The translations under genes and the position numbers were made by a program. From assembly GCA_937995985.1 (NCBI GenBank), contig CALKIR010000017.1:1-64000 (forward strand): 64,000 nt of DNA, written 5' to 3'. This DNA comes from an uncultured Alcaligenaceae bacterium (lineage in GTDB: Bacteria; Pseudomonadota; Gammaproteobacteria; Burkholderiales; Burkholderiaceae_B). The stretch's first letter is position 1; each line of letters starts with the position of its first letter. The notes below the pieces were generated by a model. That model made no database searches, was not told the DNA's origin, and worked only from the letters and a program-made list of their open reading frames with translations. Below are positions 7,366 through 16,348 of this stretch, piece by piece.

Positions 7366-9665
7366 TTCGTTGGTCTTTGCGCATTGCATTGGTGGTTGCG
7401 GCATTCAGTGCTGTGGCTTTGTTAGTGTTACTTACTTGGTCCACCGGCAATGCGTCACGTTATGCCCAGCAGTATGACATGCTGTTGCTTCTGACAGCAA
7501 TTTTAGCCTTTGCCTTATTGACATGGGTGCTGATTCTCAGTTTTCGGCTCTGGCGGCAAGCTCGACGCCGTCAATTTGGAGCGCGCATGACAGCACGTTT
7601 TGCTTTGTATTTTACTTTTCTCGGGGTGTTGCCTGGCATTTTGATTTATGTGTTGTCGGTGCAGTTTATGTCTCGCTCTATTGAGTCGTGGTTTAATGTG
7701 CGGGTGGATTCAGCTCTAGAGGCAGGGATCAACTTAGGGCGCGAGGCGTTGCATGCTCAATTAGCTGATTTGCAGGTACGTGGAAAAAATTTAGCTCGGC
7801 GATTGGGACGGGAATCCGGAGAGCTGTCTTTGCAGCTGGGAGCCTTACGGGAGCAGGCTGATTTGCCAGAAGCGCTGGTATTTACTAGCGGTGGGCGGTT
7901 AGTGGCTTTTTCATCCGCTTCATCACGCTTGGATGCATTGCTGCCTGAATTGCCTTCGCAGCAGGTACTTAATCATTTACGGGTTAGTAATGAGTATCAA
8001 GGCATTGAGGTGGATGAGCAGGCAGATGGACAGGAGGTGCAGCTGCGCTTACGGGTAGTGGTACCTCTGCCTACGGGGGACCATGCGCTGGGTGCCTTGG
8101 GTAAGGCGATGGATAAGCGCTGGTTGCAGGTGACTGAGGCTGTGCCAGAGGCGTTGGCCCGACAAGTAACTTTGGTGCAGGAGGGGTATAGCGATTACCA
8201 AGAGTTGGCGCTATCACGTGATGGCTTACAGCGTTTATTTAGTATTACCCTTACTTTGGCTTTGGTAGTCACATTATTTGCTGCGGTAGTGGCTGCTATA
8301 GGGTTATCGCGTCGTTTGGTGCGGCCGTTATTAATTTTAGCAAGTGGAACTCAGGCGGTGGGGGTGGGAGATTATCGTCCGTTGCCTGAGACTCCGCGTG
8401 ATGATGAGATTGGCCAGCTGACGCGTTCATTTAATGTGATGACGCGCCAGCTAGATGAGGCGCGCCGTCAGGTAGAAGAAAATCGAGCCCAATTAGAACG
8501 TACCAATGTATATTTAGAGGCGGTGTTACGTAATCTTTCAGCAGGGGTGCTCGTATTTGATGAGCATTTTAGACTGAGTTTATATAATCATGGGGCAGAG
8601 CAAATTTTGCAGCTCAAACTAGATCAATACCAAGGGCGGGAAATTACCGCTGAGCACGGGGGGTTTAGTTTTGCAGCCCAAGTGCAGGCGGCGTTTGACA
8701 GTCATCTGGCGATGGGCTCAGAGCGACGCCATTGGCAACAACAATTCGAATTACCCATCTCCGCCCATTCTGTGCTATTGGGTGAAGAGCACTCAGTGAC
8801 TTTACTGGCTCGCGGGACAGAATTGTTAATAGAAGGGGTGCCTAGCGGTTATTTAGTGGTTTTTGACGATATTAGTGATATTATTTCAGCTAATCGGCTA
8901 GTAGCATGGGGCGAGGTAGCACGACGTCTCGCTCACGAGATTAAAAATCCGCTCACCCCGATTCAATTATCTGCCGAGCGTTTGGCTTTGCGCCTTGCCG
9001 ATCGCTTGGATGACAAGCACGCTGCAATGCTGCAGCGCTCAACCCAGACCATAGTGAATCAGGTTGCTTCGCTAAAAAAAATGGTCGAGGATTTCCGCGA
9101 ATATGCACGTAAACCGCCAGTTGACATGCAGTTAGTGGATATCAACGAGTTAATTAGCGAGGTGCTGAGTTTATATGGTTGGGATCCAGATGAGCAAAAG
9201 GTGGTCAATGCCTTGCAAAAAGTTAATTTGCAAGTTAGTTTACAATCTGATTTACCCTGTATTGTCGGGGATCCCACTCAGTTGCGACAGGTATTACATA
9301 ATTTACTCAGTAATGCCATCGAAGCATTGAGCGATGGGGCGCAGCCGTGCATAGTGGTACGTACGGCTTGGCGTGCCGCTCAGGGCGGCAGGCGTACCGA
9401 GGGGGTGCGTTTGGTTATTAGTGATAACGGCCCAGGTTTTGATGAGCAATTACTTGCTCGGGTATTTGAGCCTTATATCACGACCAAAGCCACCGGTACT
9501 GGTTTAGGGTTGGCGATAGTGCGTAAAATTGTCGAAGAGCACGGCGGGCGCATTGATATCTCTAACCGAAAAGAGGGTGGAGCGCGCATTTCCATCCTGT
9601 TTACACGTTTTGAGCATACCAAGATAAACACCGAAGAATTAGACCAAGGCGAGACCATTGCCTGA
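7317..9665 (+). CDS. ntrY: NtrY-like membrane sensor histidine kinase
   Basis: This 782-residue kinase has three N-terminal membrane segments (about residues 20-42, 54-77, 95-116), a periplasmic or loop region, and a fourth segment near 310-332. A HAMP domain, a PAS domain (about 400-510), and HisKA and HATPase domains follow. The phosphorylated histidine is H540 in RLAHEIKNPLTP; the N box NLLSNAIEAL and G boxes DNGPGFD and GTGLGLAI are intact. The arrangement is that of NtrY, which in alphaproteobacteria senses nitrogen or redox state. The signal in betaproteobacteria is not settled. It overlaps the DUF4390 gene and is followed after 17 bases by its response regulator. Confidence 0.92.
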   Translation: MVRFSVFNFRRKAPRLIRWSLRIALVVAAFSAVALLVLLTWSTGNASRYAQQYDMLLLLTAILAFALLTWVLILSFRLWRQARRRQFGARMTARFALYFTFLGVLPGILIYVLSVQFMSRSIESWFNVRVDSALEAGINLGREALHAQLADLQVRGKNLARRLGRESGELSLQLGALREQADLPEALVFTSGGRLVAFSSASSRLDALLPELPSQQVLNHLRVSNEYQGIEVDEQADGQEVQLRLRVVVPLPTGDHALGALGKAMDKRWLQVTEAVPEALARQVTLVQEGYSDYQELALSRDGLQRLFSITLTLALVVTLFAAVVAAIGLSRRLVRPLLILASGTQAVGVGDYRPLPETPRDDEIGQLTRSFNVMTRQLDEARRQVEENRAQLERTNVYLEAVLRNLSAGVLVFDEHFRLSLYNHGAEQILQLKLDQYQGREITAEHGGFSFAAQVQAAFDSHLAMGSERRHWQQQFELPISAHSVLLGEEHSVTLLARGTELLIEGVPSGYLVVFDDISDIISANRLVAWGEVARRLAHEIKNPLTPIQLSAERLALRLADRLDDKHAAMLQRSTQTIVNQVASLKKMVEDFREYARKPPVDMQLVDINELISEVLSLYGWDPDEQKVVNALQKVNLQVSLQSDLPCIVGDPTQLRQVLHNLLSNAIEALSDGAQPCIVVRTAWRAAQGGRRTEGVRLVISDNGPGFDEQLLARVFEPYITTKATGTGLGLAIVRKIVEEHGGRIDISNRKEGGARISILFTRFEHTKINTEELDQGETIA

Positions 9666-9682
9666 ACAATTAGGAATGATGT

Positions 9683-10432
9683 ATGGCCAGAATTCTGGTA
9701 GTAGATGATGAAATAGGAATCCGTGAATTATTGTCCGAAATCCTGTACGAAGAGGGGCATACCGTTGAGGTCGCTGAGAACGCTGCTCAGGCACGTGCTT
9801 CGCGACTAGAGCGCCGTCCCGATTTAGTATTATTGGATATTTGGATGCCTGATACTGATGGGGTGAGCTTATTAAAAGAATGGGCTGCCCAAGGGTTATT
9901 GGATATGCCTGTGATCATGATGAGCGGGCATGCCACGGTAGATACGGCCAAAGAGGCAACTCGGATTGGAGCAGTCGACTTTTTAGAAAAGCCTATTGCC
10001 ATGCAAAAGCTGCTTGAGGCAGTCAAAGAAGGGCTTGAAAAAAAGGTAATACCGACTCAGGCGATTGCCCAAAAAACTGCTGCCGCGCCGACTCAAAGCA
10101 GCGTGACCGCATCGCCGCAGACGGGGTCTTCTGGAGGGGGGGCTGCCCCCTCAGAGGGAGTGGCTCCTCCTGAGAATATGCTGGTGCAAACCGATCAAAA
10201 TGAGTCTTACTTAGGGACCATATCTTTGGATTTGCCCTTACGAGAGGCACGTGATGAGTTTGAGCGCATTTATTTTGAGTATCATCTTGAGCGCGAAAAC
10301 TATAGCATGACGCGTATTTCCGAGCGAACAGGATTAGAGAGAACTCATTTATACCGCAAATTAAAGCAGCTCGGTATCGATGCCTCGGCCCGTCGTCGTG
10401 AAGCCCAAAAGAGGCAGCAGCAAAAGTCTTAA
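9683..10432 (+). CDS. NtrX-like response regulator lacking the AAA+ domain
   Basis: This 249-residue regulator has a complete N-terminal receiver: acidic pair D8/D9, phosphorylation site D52, S81 and K103. After a low-complexity linker (about 125-165, rich in Ala, Pro, Ser and Gly), the C-terminal 60 residues form a Fis-type helix-turn-helix (SMTRISERTGLERTHLYRKL). The sigma-54-interacting AAA+ ATPase of classical NtrX/NtrC is absent, so it should bind DNA but cannot activate sigma-54 RNA polymerase by the usual mechanism. It lies 17 bases after its cognate kinase and ends in a terminator. Short NtrX-like proteins of this kind are typical of the Alcaligenaceae version of this operon. Confidence 0.9.
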   Translation: MARILVVDDEIGIRELLSEILYEEGHTVEVAENAAQARASRLERRPDLVLLDIWMPDTDGVSLLKEWAAQGLLDMPVIMMSGHATVDTAKEATRIGAVDFLEKPIAMQKLLEAVKEGLEKKVIPTQAIAQKTAAAPTQSSVTASPQTGSSGGGAAPSEGVAPPENMLVQTDQNESYLGTISLDLPLREARDEFERIYFEYHLERENYSMTRISERTGLERTHLYRKLKQLGIDASARRREAQKRQQQKS

Positions 10433-10460
10433 TTTGCCCGCGTTCCTAACCCTATTACAC

Positions 10461-10505
10461 GCGCCCCTATCAATAGCTCTGCTGTTGTACTGGGGGCGTT
10501 TTTTT
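10461..10505 (+). terminator. intrinsic terminator after the NtrX-like gene
   Basis: CGCCCC and GGGGCG arms flank a long loop of about 25 bases and are followed by seven T residues. It closes the rsmB-ntrX operon just before the convergent bioC stop codon. The stem is short and the loop long, so efficiency is uncertain. Confidence 0.6.
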
Positions 10506-11415
10506 ATGGGTCTTTTTTTCTTCTAGAAATACTCGAAATAGGAATGCTCACCGCACCACTTTGATGGCGAAAAGAGGTTGCTCGCCAAGCATGTCCATAG
10601 GCAACTTCAATACTAAGATGAATAGTGCCATCCATATGGCGTTGGGCATTGAGGGCCTGGTATAAATGATGAAGCTGCTGACGGCTTAAGCCACCGCGGT
10701 ATCTTGGCAAGACGGGATTACCTCCCAAGAGCCATACATCTTTGAGTAGTTTTTCTGGGGTGTGATAAGTCAAAGTAATGGTTTCTTGATCCATGACGGG
10801 ATCAGCAAATCCATTTTCTAGCAGGAGATCACCATAATCGTGCATGTCTACAAAGGACATACCGGTTAGGGGCAGCTGAGCTGCTTGTATGGCTGTGCGT
10901 AACTCTTTAAGGGTGGCAGGCCCAAAGGTGGAAAACATCAATAGACCCTCGGGAACGAGTAGACGCCGCCACTCGGAAAATACCTGATGGGGCTCAGGAT
11001 GCCAATGTAAGGCTAGATTAGACCAAATAAAATCTTGGCTTTCGGGGGGGAGGTTGGTGTGAGCCAGGTCAGCTTGAACGAAATGCAGGGGTAAGGAGGG
11101 CTGGCGTCGTAATCTTTGCCACAAACTAGGCTGTTGGCCATGACGTTCTTGGGCAATGTGCAGCAGTTTAGCATTGTGATCCACTCCGGTATAAATCATG
11201 TCCGGATATTGGCCGCGGAGCAAATCAAGGGCATGGGCAGCCCCACATCCTGCGTCTAATATGCGTTTGGGTCTATATTTGATGTAATTCAAGCGAGACA
11301 GCATACGGAGGGCAATTTCACCATACAGAAACTGTTGTGCATCTAAGGGAGCACGGCGGTTAAATTGCTGAATCACATGTGTGCGTTGAATGGGTAAGGG
11401 TTTGGGCTGAGACAT
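10504..11415 (-). CDS. bioC: malonyl-ACP O-methyltransferase BioC (class I SAM methyltransferase)
   Basis: This 303-residue class I methyltransferase resembles BioC, which methylates the free carboxyl of malonyl-ACP so that fatty acid synthesis can build pimeloyl-ACP for biotin. The N-terminal lead-in VIQQFNRRAPLDAQQFLYGEIALRML is typical of BioC, where a helix precedes motif I (LDAGCGAAHALDLL, residues 53-66). WSNLALHWHPEPHQVFSEWRRLL matches the BioC motif around the WxN..LqW segment. No other bio genes are in the window. It is divergent from the comF-like gene across about 130 bp. A generic methyltransferase is the main alternative. Confidence 0.82.
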   Translation of the reverse strand: MSQPKPLPIQRTHVIQQFNRRAPLDAQQFLYGEIALRMLSRLNYIKYRPKRILDAGCGAAHALDLLRGQYPDMIYTGVDHNAKLLHIAQERHGQQPSLWQRLRRQPSLPLHFVQADLAHTNLPPESQDFIWSNLALHWHPEPHQVFSEWRRLLVPEGLLMFSTFGPATLKELRTAIQAAQLPLTGMSFVDMHDYGDLLLENGFADPVMDQETITLTYHTPEKLLKDVWLLGGNPVLPRYRGGLSRQQLHHLYQALNAQRHMDGTIHLSIEVAYGHAWRATSFRHQSGAVSIPISSISRRKKDP

Positions 11416-11544
11416 GAGGGTAAATCAGTTGACTTTAAAATAAAGGCTCAGAGAGTGTTTGGGCTGCAAGTGCGTGTATTGTAATCAAAGCACACGCTCT
11501 GTCCATATTAATCATGACATAAATATTGGCAGGAGGTCATGCCT

Positions 11545-12330
11545 ATGCAGCGGCTGACTGCTTTAATGAGACAGGCCACAGATAGACTAAGCACTGTGTG
11601 TGCATTATGTCGTTTAGGCAGTGATAAAGGGTCAGTATGTAGTCATTGTCGTGCCGCAATGGAGGCGGATTGGCAAGCATGGTTACGGTGTTGGCGTTGC
11701 CAGCAGCGCCTGCGCAAGCGCAAAGAGAGTAATGCTAAGCGTTTAGAGTCTATTCCATTTCTATTGTGTTTAGATTGCCGACGCCGGGCAGGGGGATGGC
11801 AGCGTGCAGTTGCTGTGGTGGACTATGAGCCTCCCTGGTCTTACTGGATACACGGGTTAAAAATGCAGCAGAGGTGGCACTGGGCACGACCTATGGGGCA
11901 GTTATTGGGGCAGGCATGGAATCGTTTAGAAGCGCCTAGGCCTGTTGGCCCCACTGTGTGGGTGCCCATTCCTGCGCGCCCTCAGGCCTTGCAACAGCGA
12001 GGATTTAACCAAGCGAGTGAATTGGCACGTTTTGCTGTTGCAGAGGTGCCTCAGGCGCGCTTGGTTCATGCATTGCGTTGGCAAAAGTCCGCAGCCTTAG
12101 TTTCTGGCGCACAAAAATGGCGCACCCGACATCAACGGCGGTATGATCTGCAGCGGGCATTTTATGCGAGCAAACACGTGCGCCATGCACAGGTGGTATT
12201 AGTAGATGATGTCCTGACCACAGGCTACACGGTGCGTGCAGCAGCGTTAGCCTGTCGGCGTGCTGGGGCTCATTCTGTTTGGGTTGCTGTGTTTGCACGG
12301 GTTCCGGTGCCGGTGGTGGCCACTGAGTAG
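11545..12330 (+). CDS. ComF family protein (double zinc finger plus phosphoribosyltransferase domain)
   Basis: This 261-residue protein has eight N-terminal cysteines in four pairs (C19/C22, C32/C35, C49/C52, C75/C78), as in ComF zinc-binding regions. A type I phosphoribosyltransferase domain follows, with the PRPP loop VVLVDDVLTTGYT near residues 217-229. ComF acts in the cytoplasm in DNA uptake, probably with PriA and DprA, but family members are also common in non-transformable bacteria. AGGAGG at 11531-11536 is only 2 bases from the ATG at 11539 but 8 from the ATG at 11545, so I take 11545 as the start. trmL follows 41 bases downstream. Confidence 0.88.
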   Translation: MQRLTALMRQATDRLSTVCALCRLGSDKGSVCSHCRAAMEADWQAWLRCWRCQQRLRKRKESNAKRLESIPFLLCLDCRRRAGGWQRAVAVVDYEPPWSYWIHGLKMQQRWHWARPMGQLLGQAWNRLEAPRPVGPTVWVPIPARPQALQQRGFNQASELARFAVAEVPQARLVHALRWQKSAALVSGAQKWRTRHQRRYDLQRAFYASKHVRHAQVVLVDDVLTTGYTVRAAALACRRAGAHSVWVAVFARVPVPVVATE

Positions 12331-12371
12331 CAGTGGGTTTATATAATACAAAAACAATCAGGGTAGGACTC

Positions 12372-12851
12372 ATGAGTGAGGATTTTCATATTATTCTGGT
12401 TGCTCCAGAAATCCCGCCTAATACAGGCAATATTATTCGGTTAGCAGCAAATAGTGGGGCTCACTTACATTTGGTCGAGCCTTTAGGGTTTAGGCTTGAA
12501 AACAGCAAATTAAAACGCGCTGGATTGGACTATCATGAATGGGCGCGTCTACAGGTGCATGCAGATTTGGACAGTGCCTTGGCCGCAACCGGCCGTCCGG
12601 CTGCACGGTGTTTTGCTTTGACTACCAAGGGGTCAGTACGCATCGACGCAGTACATTTTCAGCCTGGCGATGTATTTGTTTTTGGTAATGAAACAGCTGG
12701 TTTAGGGGCACAGGACTTACAGCGATTTGGGCCTGGGCAGCGTATTCGATTGCCCATGCGGCCCAAACAGCGTAGTTTAAACCTGTCTAATGCGGTTGCA
12801 ATTACTATTTATGAAGCGTGGCGGCAGCAAGGGTATGCAGGCAGCATATAA
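12372..12851 (+). CDS. trmL: tRNA (cytidine(34)-2'-O)-methyltransferase TrmL
   Basis: TrmL is a SPOUT (trefoil-knot) enzyme that 2'-O-methylates the wobble base C34 or cmnm5U34 of leucine tRNAs. All three SPOUT motifs are visible: PPNTGNIIR (15-23), VFGNETAGLG (103-112) and RSLNLSNAVAI (134-144). Length from the ATG at 12372 is 159 residues, matching E. coli TrmL (157). A GGTAGGA stretch precedes this start; an upstream in-frame TTG at 12333 would add an unconserved tail. It follows the comF-like gene on the same strand and may share its transcript. Confidence 0.94.
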   Translation: MSEDFHIILVAPEIPPNTGNIIRLAANSGAHLHLVEPLGFRLENSKLKRAGLDYHEWARLQVHADLDSALAATGRPAARCFALTTKGSVRIDAVHFQPGDVFVFGNETAGLGAQDLQRFGPGQRIRLPMRPKQRSLNLSNAVAITIYEAWRQQGYAGSI

Positions 12852-12896
12852 TGCTGCTTTTGATAGAGGTCTTGCTGTCGCAGAAAATACTGAGGC

Positions 12897-13940
12897 CTAC
12901 TCAAGGGTAAGTTGTAGGCGTTCAATCACTTCGTCCCATACTACTTTTTCTGCTTGAGCGCGTTCGTTCATGGCCTCAGGCGTGGAGGATTCTGCGGTAA
13001 AGTACAGGCTATTTAAGCGTGCTTTGACCTCTTCTTTATGCAGAATGTCTTGAATATGAGTGTTAAGGCGCTCAATAATTTCATCTGGGGTGCCGCTGGG
13101 CACATACAGGGCGTTCCAAGAAATGGCTTCAAACCCATGAAAGCCGCTGTCGTGGACAGTGGGCAAATTGGGCAGCAAGGGGCTGGGTTCTTTGCTAGTG
13201 ATGGCAAGGGCCCGTACTTTTCCTGCCTCTACTTGGGGCATAGCAATGCCTGGCACCATAAAAGAGGCTTGGATATCACCTGCTAAGAGCGCATTTAAAA
13301 TTTGTGGAAAGCTGCTATATGGGACGTGAGTAAGGGTGATATCGGCCGCATGCTCAAGCATGGCCATGCTCAGGTGCGAGGCGCTGCCTGCGCCCACAGA
13401 GCCATAATTTAAGGCATTAGGATGGGCACGCGCGTAGTCCACAAACTCCTCTAAGGTCTGGGCAGGAACATCATTAGAAACGACTAATACATTGGGGCTG
13501 GTGCCAATGAGGCTGATTGGTTGTAATTGAGTATACGGGTCATAGTTCAGGCTGTTTTGATACAAGGTGGGAGCCGTTACAATGGGTCCATTGATGGTAA
13601 TGAGTAAAGTATATCCATCAGGCTTGGCTCGAGTGACATAGCTGGTGCCAATATTGCCTCCCGCTCCTGGACGGTTTTCAACGATAACATTTTGTTCTAG
13701 CGCCTCAGAGAGGTGCTCGGCCAAGGTTCGGGCTAATAAGTCAGGAGAGCTCCCGCCAGGAAAGGGCACGACTAAATGGAGGGCACGTTCAGGCCAGTGT
13801 TCCGTAGCATGGGCCTGCGCTCCCCAAAAGGATAGGGTGGTGAGAAGAAGGGCAAATAGAGTGCGACAAGCGCGTTGTCCGATTCGATGCCCAACCTTGG
13901 ATGTAAAACTGTTCAAGCAAGTCACTATAAATAGAGTCAT
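12897..13940 (-). CDS. Bug-family (TctC-like) periplasmic solute-binding protein, orphan
   Basis: This 347-residue protein starts with a long signal sequence (a basic stretch, then FALLLTTLSFWGAQAHA, cleavage near residue 46). The mature part begins with WPERALHLVVPFPGGSSPDLLARTL, and the VENRPGAGGNIG and AKPDGYTLL motifs define the Bug/TctC family. These proteins bind carboxylates or aromatic acids in the periplasm for tripartite tricarboxylate transporters. Bordetella-like genomes carry many copies, mostly without adjacent membrane genes. Here too there is no tctA or tctB, so the ligand is unknown and the partner would have to be encoded elsewhere. It lies immediately downstream of gpsA on the same strand. 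Confidence 0.9.
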   Translation of the reverse strand: MTLFIVTCLNSFTSKVGHRIGQRACRTLFALLLTTLSFWGAQAHATEHWPERALHLVVPFPGGSSPDLLARTLAEHLSEALEQNVIVENRPGAGGNIGTSYVTRAKPDGYTLLITINGPIVTAPTLYQNSLNYDPYTQLQPISLIGTSPNVLVVSNDVPAQTLEEFVDYARAHPNALNYGSVGAGSASHLSMAMLEHAADITLTHVPYSSFPQILNALLAGDIQASFMVPGIAMPQVEAGKVRALAITSKEPSPLLPNLPTVHDSGFHGFEAISWNALYVPSGTPDEIIERLNTHIQDILHKEEVKARLNSLYFTAESSTPEAMNERAQAEKVVWDEVIERLQLTLE

Positions 13941-13964
13941 GGTTATGTAATTGATTCGGTTCTG

Positions 13965-15032
13965 TTAGAGCATCAGGCCTTCGGTGCGCGCTGCTCGAGA
14001 CAACAGCTGCTGAACGGCCTCCTTTGGGGGGGTACGCTCAAAAAGTACCGCACACACCGCATCGGTAACTGGGGCCTCGATTTGATGGGCGCGTGCAATA
14101 TTTTGTACTGTCTGGGCACAACGTACTCCTTCAACGGTTAACCCAGACTCTAGCAAGCGTTGATAGTCACCGCGCGCCAGAGCCAGTCCGACTTGGCGGT
14201 TACGGGATAAGTCCCCGGTAGCGGTTAACACCAGATCGCCTAGTCCCGTCAGGCCCATAAACGTTTCGGGGGCGCCTCCCAAAGCAGTGCCGATACGTTG
14301 GATCTCAGCCAATCCTCGGGTAATTAGAGCAGCGCGGGCATTATTGCCGAGATGCAGTCCATCGCTCACACCACATGCAATGGCCATAATGTTTTTTAAA
14401 GCACCGCCAATCTCTACCCCAAGCACATCATGGCTGCGATAAATACGTGCCTGTACTCCATGTAGAGTAGCGGTACAGTATTGAGCCAGGGCATCACTAG
14501 GAGTAGCAATGGTTAAGGCAACGGGCAATCCTTGAGCCACCTCTAGGGCAAAGGAAGGGCCTGAGAGCGTGCCGGTTTGTAGCCAAGGGGCATGAGGCAG
14601 CAATGTCTCTGTCAGGGCTGCGGGTAATGCCCCATTTTCTGGGTGAAAGCCCTTGCTGGTGCGAATAATAAACAAAGGGTGGCGACGGGTTTGGGGCAAG
14701 TGTTGAGCCAATTGCTGACAGACTGGTGCTAAGCCCGCAACAGGCACCCCTAAAATAATCAATCCCGGTTGGCTGTCATCGGCGCATGCATGAGCGACGG
14801 CTTGAGCCATGCTGGTCGTTGCGCGCAGATGAGTAGGCAAACGTACTCCGGGGAGATAGTGTTCGAGAGAATGGTGATGAGAAATTTCATGGGCGCGTGC
14901 AGCATTGCGTGCCCAAATAAGGGTGGGGCTGCGCTGACTGGCCAGCGCAGCCAAGGCCGTTCCCCAGCTGCCCGCTCCCAAAACACTGACGGGAATAGCA
15001 GGGGTTGGGCGGGGCGCGGTTGTATGTGACAT
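13965..15032 (-). CDS. gpsA: NAD(P)-dependent glycerol-3-phosphate dehydrogenase GpsA
   Basis: GpsA reduces dihydroxyacetone phosphate to sn-glycerol 3-phosphate, the backbone for phospholipid synthesis. The 355-residue protein has the nucleotide-binding motif GAGSWGTALA (19-28), TSKGF with K127, and the catalytic region GALKNIMAIACGVSDGL with K213. The C-terminal GLGDLVLTATGDLSRNRQVG lies near 263-282. Length is slightly above the usual 330-340, from a short proline-rich N-terminal extension. It ends the chain rhodanese-grxC-secB-gpsA, starting 14 bases after secB. The secB-gpsA pair is conserved across many proteobacteria. Confidence 0.96.
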   Translation of the reverse strand: MSHTTAPRPTPAIPVSVLGAGSWGTALAALASQRSPTLIWARNAARAHEISHHHSLEHYLPGVRLPTHLRATTSMAQAVAHACADDSQPGLIILGVPVAGLAPVCQQLAQHLPQTRRHPLFIIRTSKGFHPENGALPAALTETLLPHAPWLQTGTLSGPSFALEVAQGLPVALTIATPSDALAQYCTATLHGVQARIYRSHDVLGVEIGGALKNIMAIACGVSDGLHLGNNARAALITRGLAEIQRIGTALGGAPETFMGLTGLGDLVLTATGDLSRNRQVGLALARGDYQRLLESGLTVEGVRCAQTVQNIARAHQIEAPVTDAVCAVLFERTPPKEAVQQLLSRAARTEGLML

Positions 15033-15046
15033 AGCCTGGTTAAGGG

Positions 15047-15571
15047 TTATTCTTGAGGTTGCTCAGACGCACCTTGTTGCGCTTGTTCGGCCTGGGCGCG
15101 TGCCTCAGCAATACGTTGCTCATAGAGGCGTTGGAAATTAACCTCAGACAGATGCAAGGGGGGCAAAGAGGTACGGTTGATGGCGTCGGCAACAGTAGCG
15201 CGCAAATAAGGATACAGCATGGTTGGACAAACAATGCCCAATAGTGGATTGAGCTGCTCATCGGGGATATTAGCAAGCTCAAAGATTCCAGCCTGAGTCG
15301 CCTCAACGAGGTACATCACCTGATCATTGATGCGCGTTGTCACTGTTGCTACAACAGTGGTTTCAAAAATATGCTCGGCAAGGCGTGTGGCGCCAACGTT
15401 GATATCAACATTAACGGAGGGTGCCTCTTGCTCGAGGAAAATCTGCGGTGCATGGGGCATTTCCACAGATAAATCTTTGACATAGACGCGCTGCAAGTTA
15501 AAGGTAGGCTTGCTATTTTCTGATTGGTTAGCGGCGTTTTGCTGTTCGTTTTGTGGTTGCTGTTGGGCCAT
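15047..15571 (-). CDS. secB: protein-export chaperone SecB
   Basis: SecB is a homotetrameric cytoplasmic chaperone that keeps preproteins unfolded and delivers them to SecA. The 174-residue protein contains the core segments VYVKDLSVEMPHAPQIFLE, a beta-sheet region ending in LVEATQAGIFELANI and the C-terminal LPPLHLSEVNFQRLYEQR. Both termini are extended with Gln, Asn, Glu and Ala-rich low-complexity sequence, common in betaproteobacterial SecB. It lies 15 bases after grxC and 14 before gpsA. Confidence 0.96.
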   Translation of the reverse strand: MAQQQPQNEQQNAANQSENSKPTFNLQRVYVKDLSVEMPHAPQIFLEQEAPSVNVDINVGATRLAEHIFETTVVATVTTRINDQVMYLVEATQAGIFELANIPDEQLNPLLGIVCPTMLYPYLRATVADAINRTSLPPLHLSEVNFQRLYEQRIAEARAQAEQAQQGASEQPQE

Positions 15572-15586
15572 GAGTAAAAAAATCCT

Positions 15587-15850
15587 TTAAGAGTCTTGTT
15601 CAAGTAGAGGGATGAGACCGCCCGCTTTATCTAGCTCAGCGAGGTCCGAATAGCCCCCAACATGGTGATCGTTAATAAAAATTTGTGGTACGGTGCGCCG
15701 GCCTGTGCGCTCTATCATGAGATCCCGTTGAGTGGGGTCACGATCAATGTAAATTTTTTCAATTTCAGTGACCCCGCGTTGTTTAAGCAACATTTCTGCA
15801 CGGGTGCAAAAGGGGCACACCGCAGTACTGTACATGATAACCTTAGCCAT
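15587..15850 (-). CDS. grxC: glutaredoxin 3 GrxC
   Basis: This 87-residue thioredoxin-fold protein has the dithiol active site CPFC at residues 12-15 and the cis-proline region RTVPQIFIN followed by HVGGYSDL, which binds glutathione. It reduces protein disulfides and glutathione mixed disulfides in the cytoplasm. I chose the ATG at 15850, preceded by GAGGAG; an in-frame start 19 codons upstream would add residues not found in the family. Neighbours are a rhodanese-like protein upstream and secB downstream, the usual order in betaproteobacteria. gshA, which makes the first glutathione intermediate, is elsewhere in this window. Confidence 0.95.
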   Translation of the reverse strand: MAKVIMYSTAVCPFCTRAEMLLKQRGVTEIEKIYIDRDPTQRDLMIERTGRRTVPQIFINDHHVGGYSDLAELDKAGGLIPLLEQDS

Positions 15851-15870
15851 AACGCTCCTCGAATATCTAT

Positions 15871-16278
15871 TTAATCCTTTTTGGTGGGCAGGCCAGCTTG
15901 AATCCAAGCATTAATGCCGCCCTCCAGTGAATATACAGCAGTAAAGCCTGCTTTGCGCAATTGTGCCGCGGGAGCAGCGGTGCTACGTCCGGTATCGCAG
16001 ACCAAAATAATGGGAGTATCCTTTGCCCAGTTAGCTGTTTGTTCGCTAATATTAGGCGCTGGTATATTGCGTGATTGCGTAATATGCTGTTGTTTGAAGC
16101 GCTCGGCGCTACGGATATCGATGAGACGGGCACGATCGCGATTCATCAATTGCACCGCTTGGGTCGGTGAGAGCAATTGTGCGCCGCGGCGGGTAAGTGC
16201 AGGAAAAAGCAGCATCGCCCCAGATAAAATGGCGATGACGAGCAAAATCAAGTTGTTTTGACTGAGCAGAAAGTCCAC
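15871..16278 (-). CDS. membrane-anchored rhodanese-like protein (YibN type)
   Basis: This 135-residue protein has one N-terminal membrane segment (about residues 8-26) followed by a single rhodanese domain. The active-site cysteine is C94 in LVCDTGRST, and the domain ends with GGINAWIQAGLP, so it is potentially catalytic. Rhodaneses move sulfane sulfur; YibN-type proteins are inner-membrane proteins commonly encoded beside grxC and secB. It is first in the chain leading to gpsA and is divergent from gpmA, with a promoter-containing gap of about 135 bp between them. Confidence 0.87.
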   Translation of the reverse strand: MDFLLSQNNLILLVIAILSGAMLLFPALTRRGAQLLSPTQAVQLMNRDRARLIDIRSAERFKQQHITQSRNIPAPNISEQTANWAKDTPIILVCDTGRSTAAPAAQLRKAGFTAVYSLEGGINAWIQAGLPTKKD

Positions 16279-16348
16279 GGTAGTTCCTAAAAATAGCCAA
16301 GTGATTCAAAATTGAACAATTTAGAACAGTGCTGGGTTTAGTTAATAT

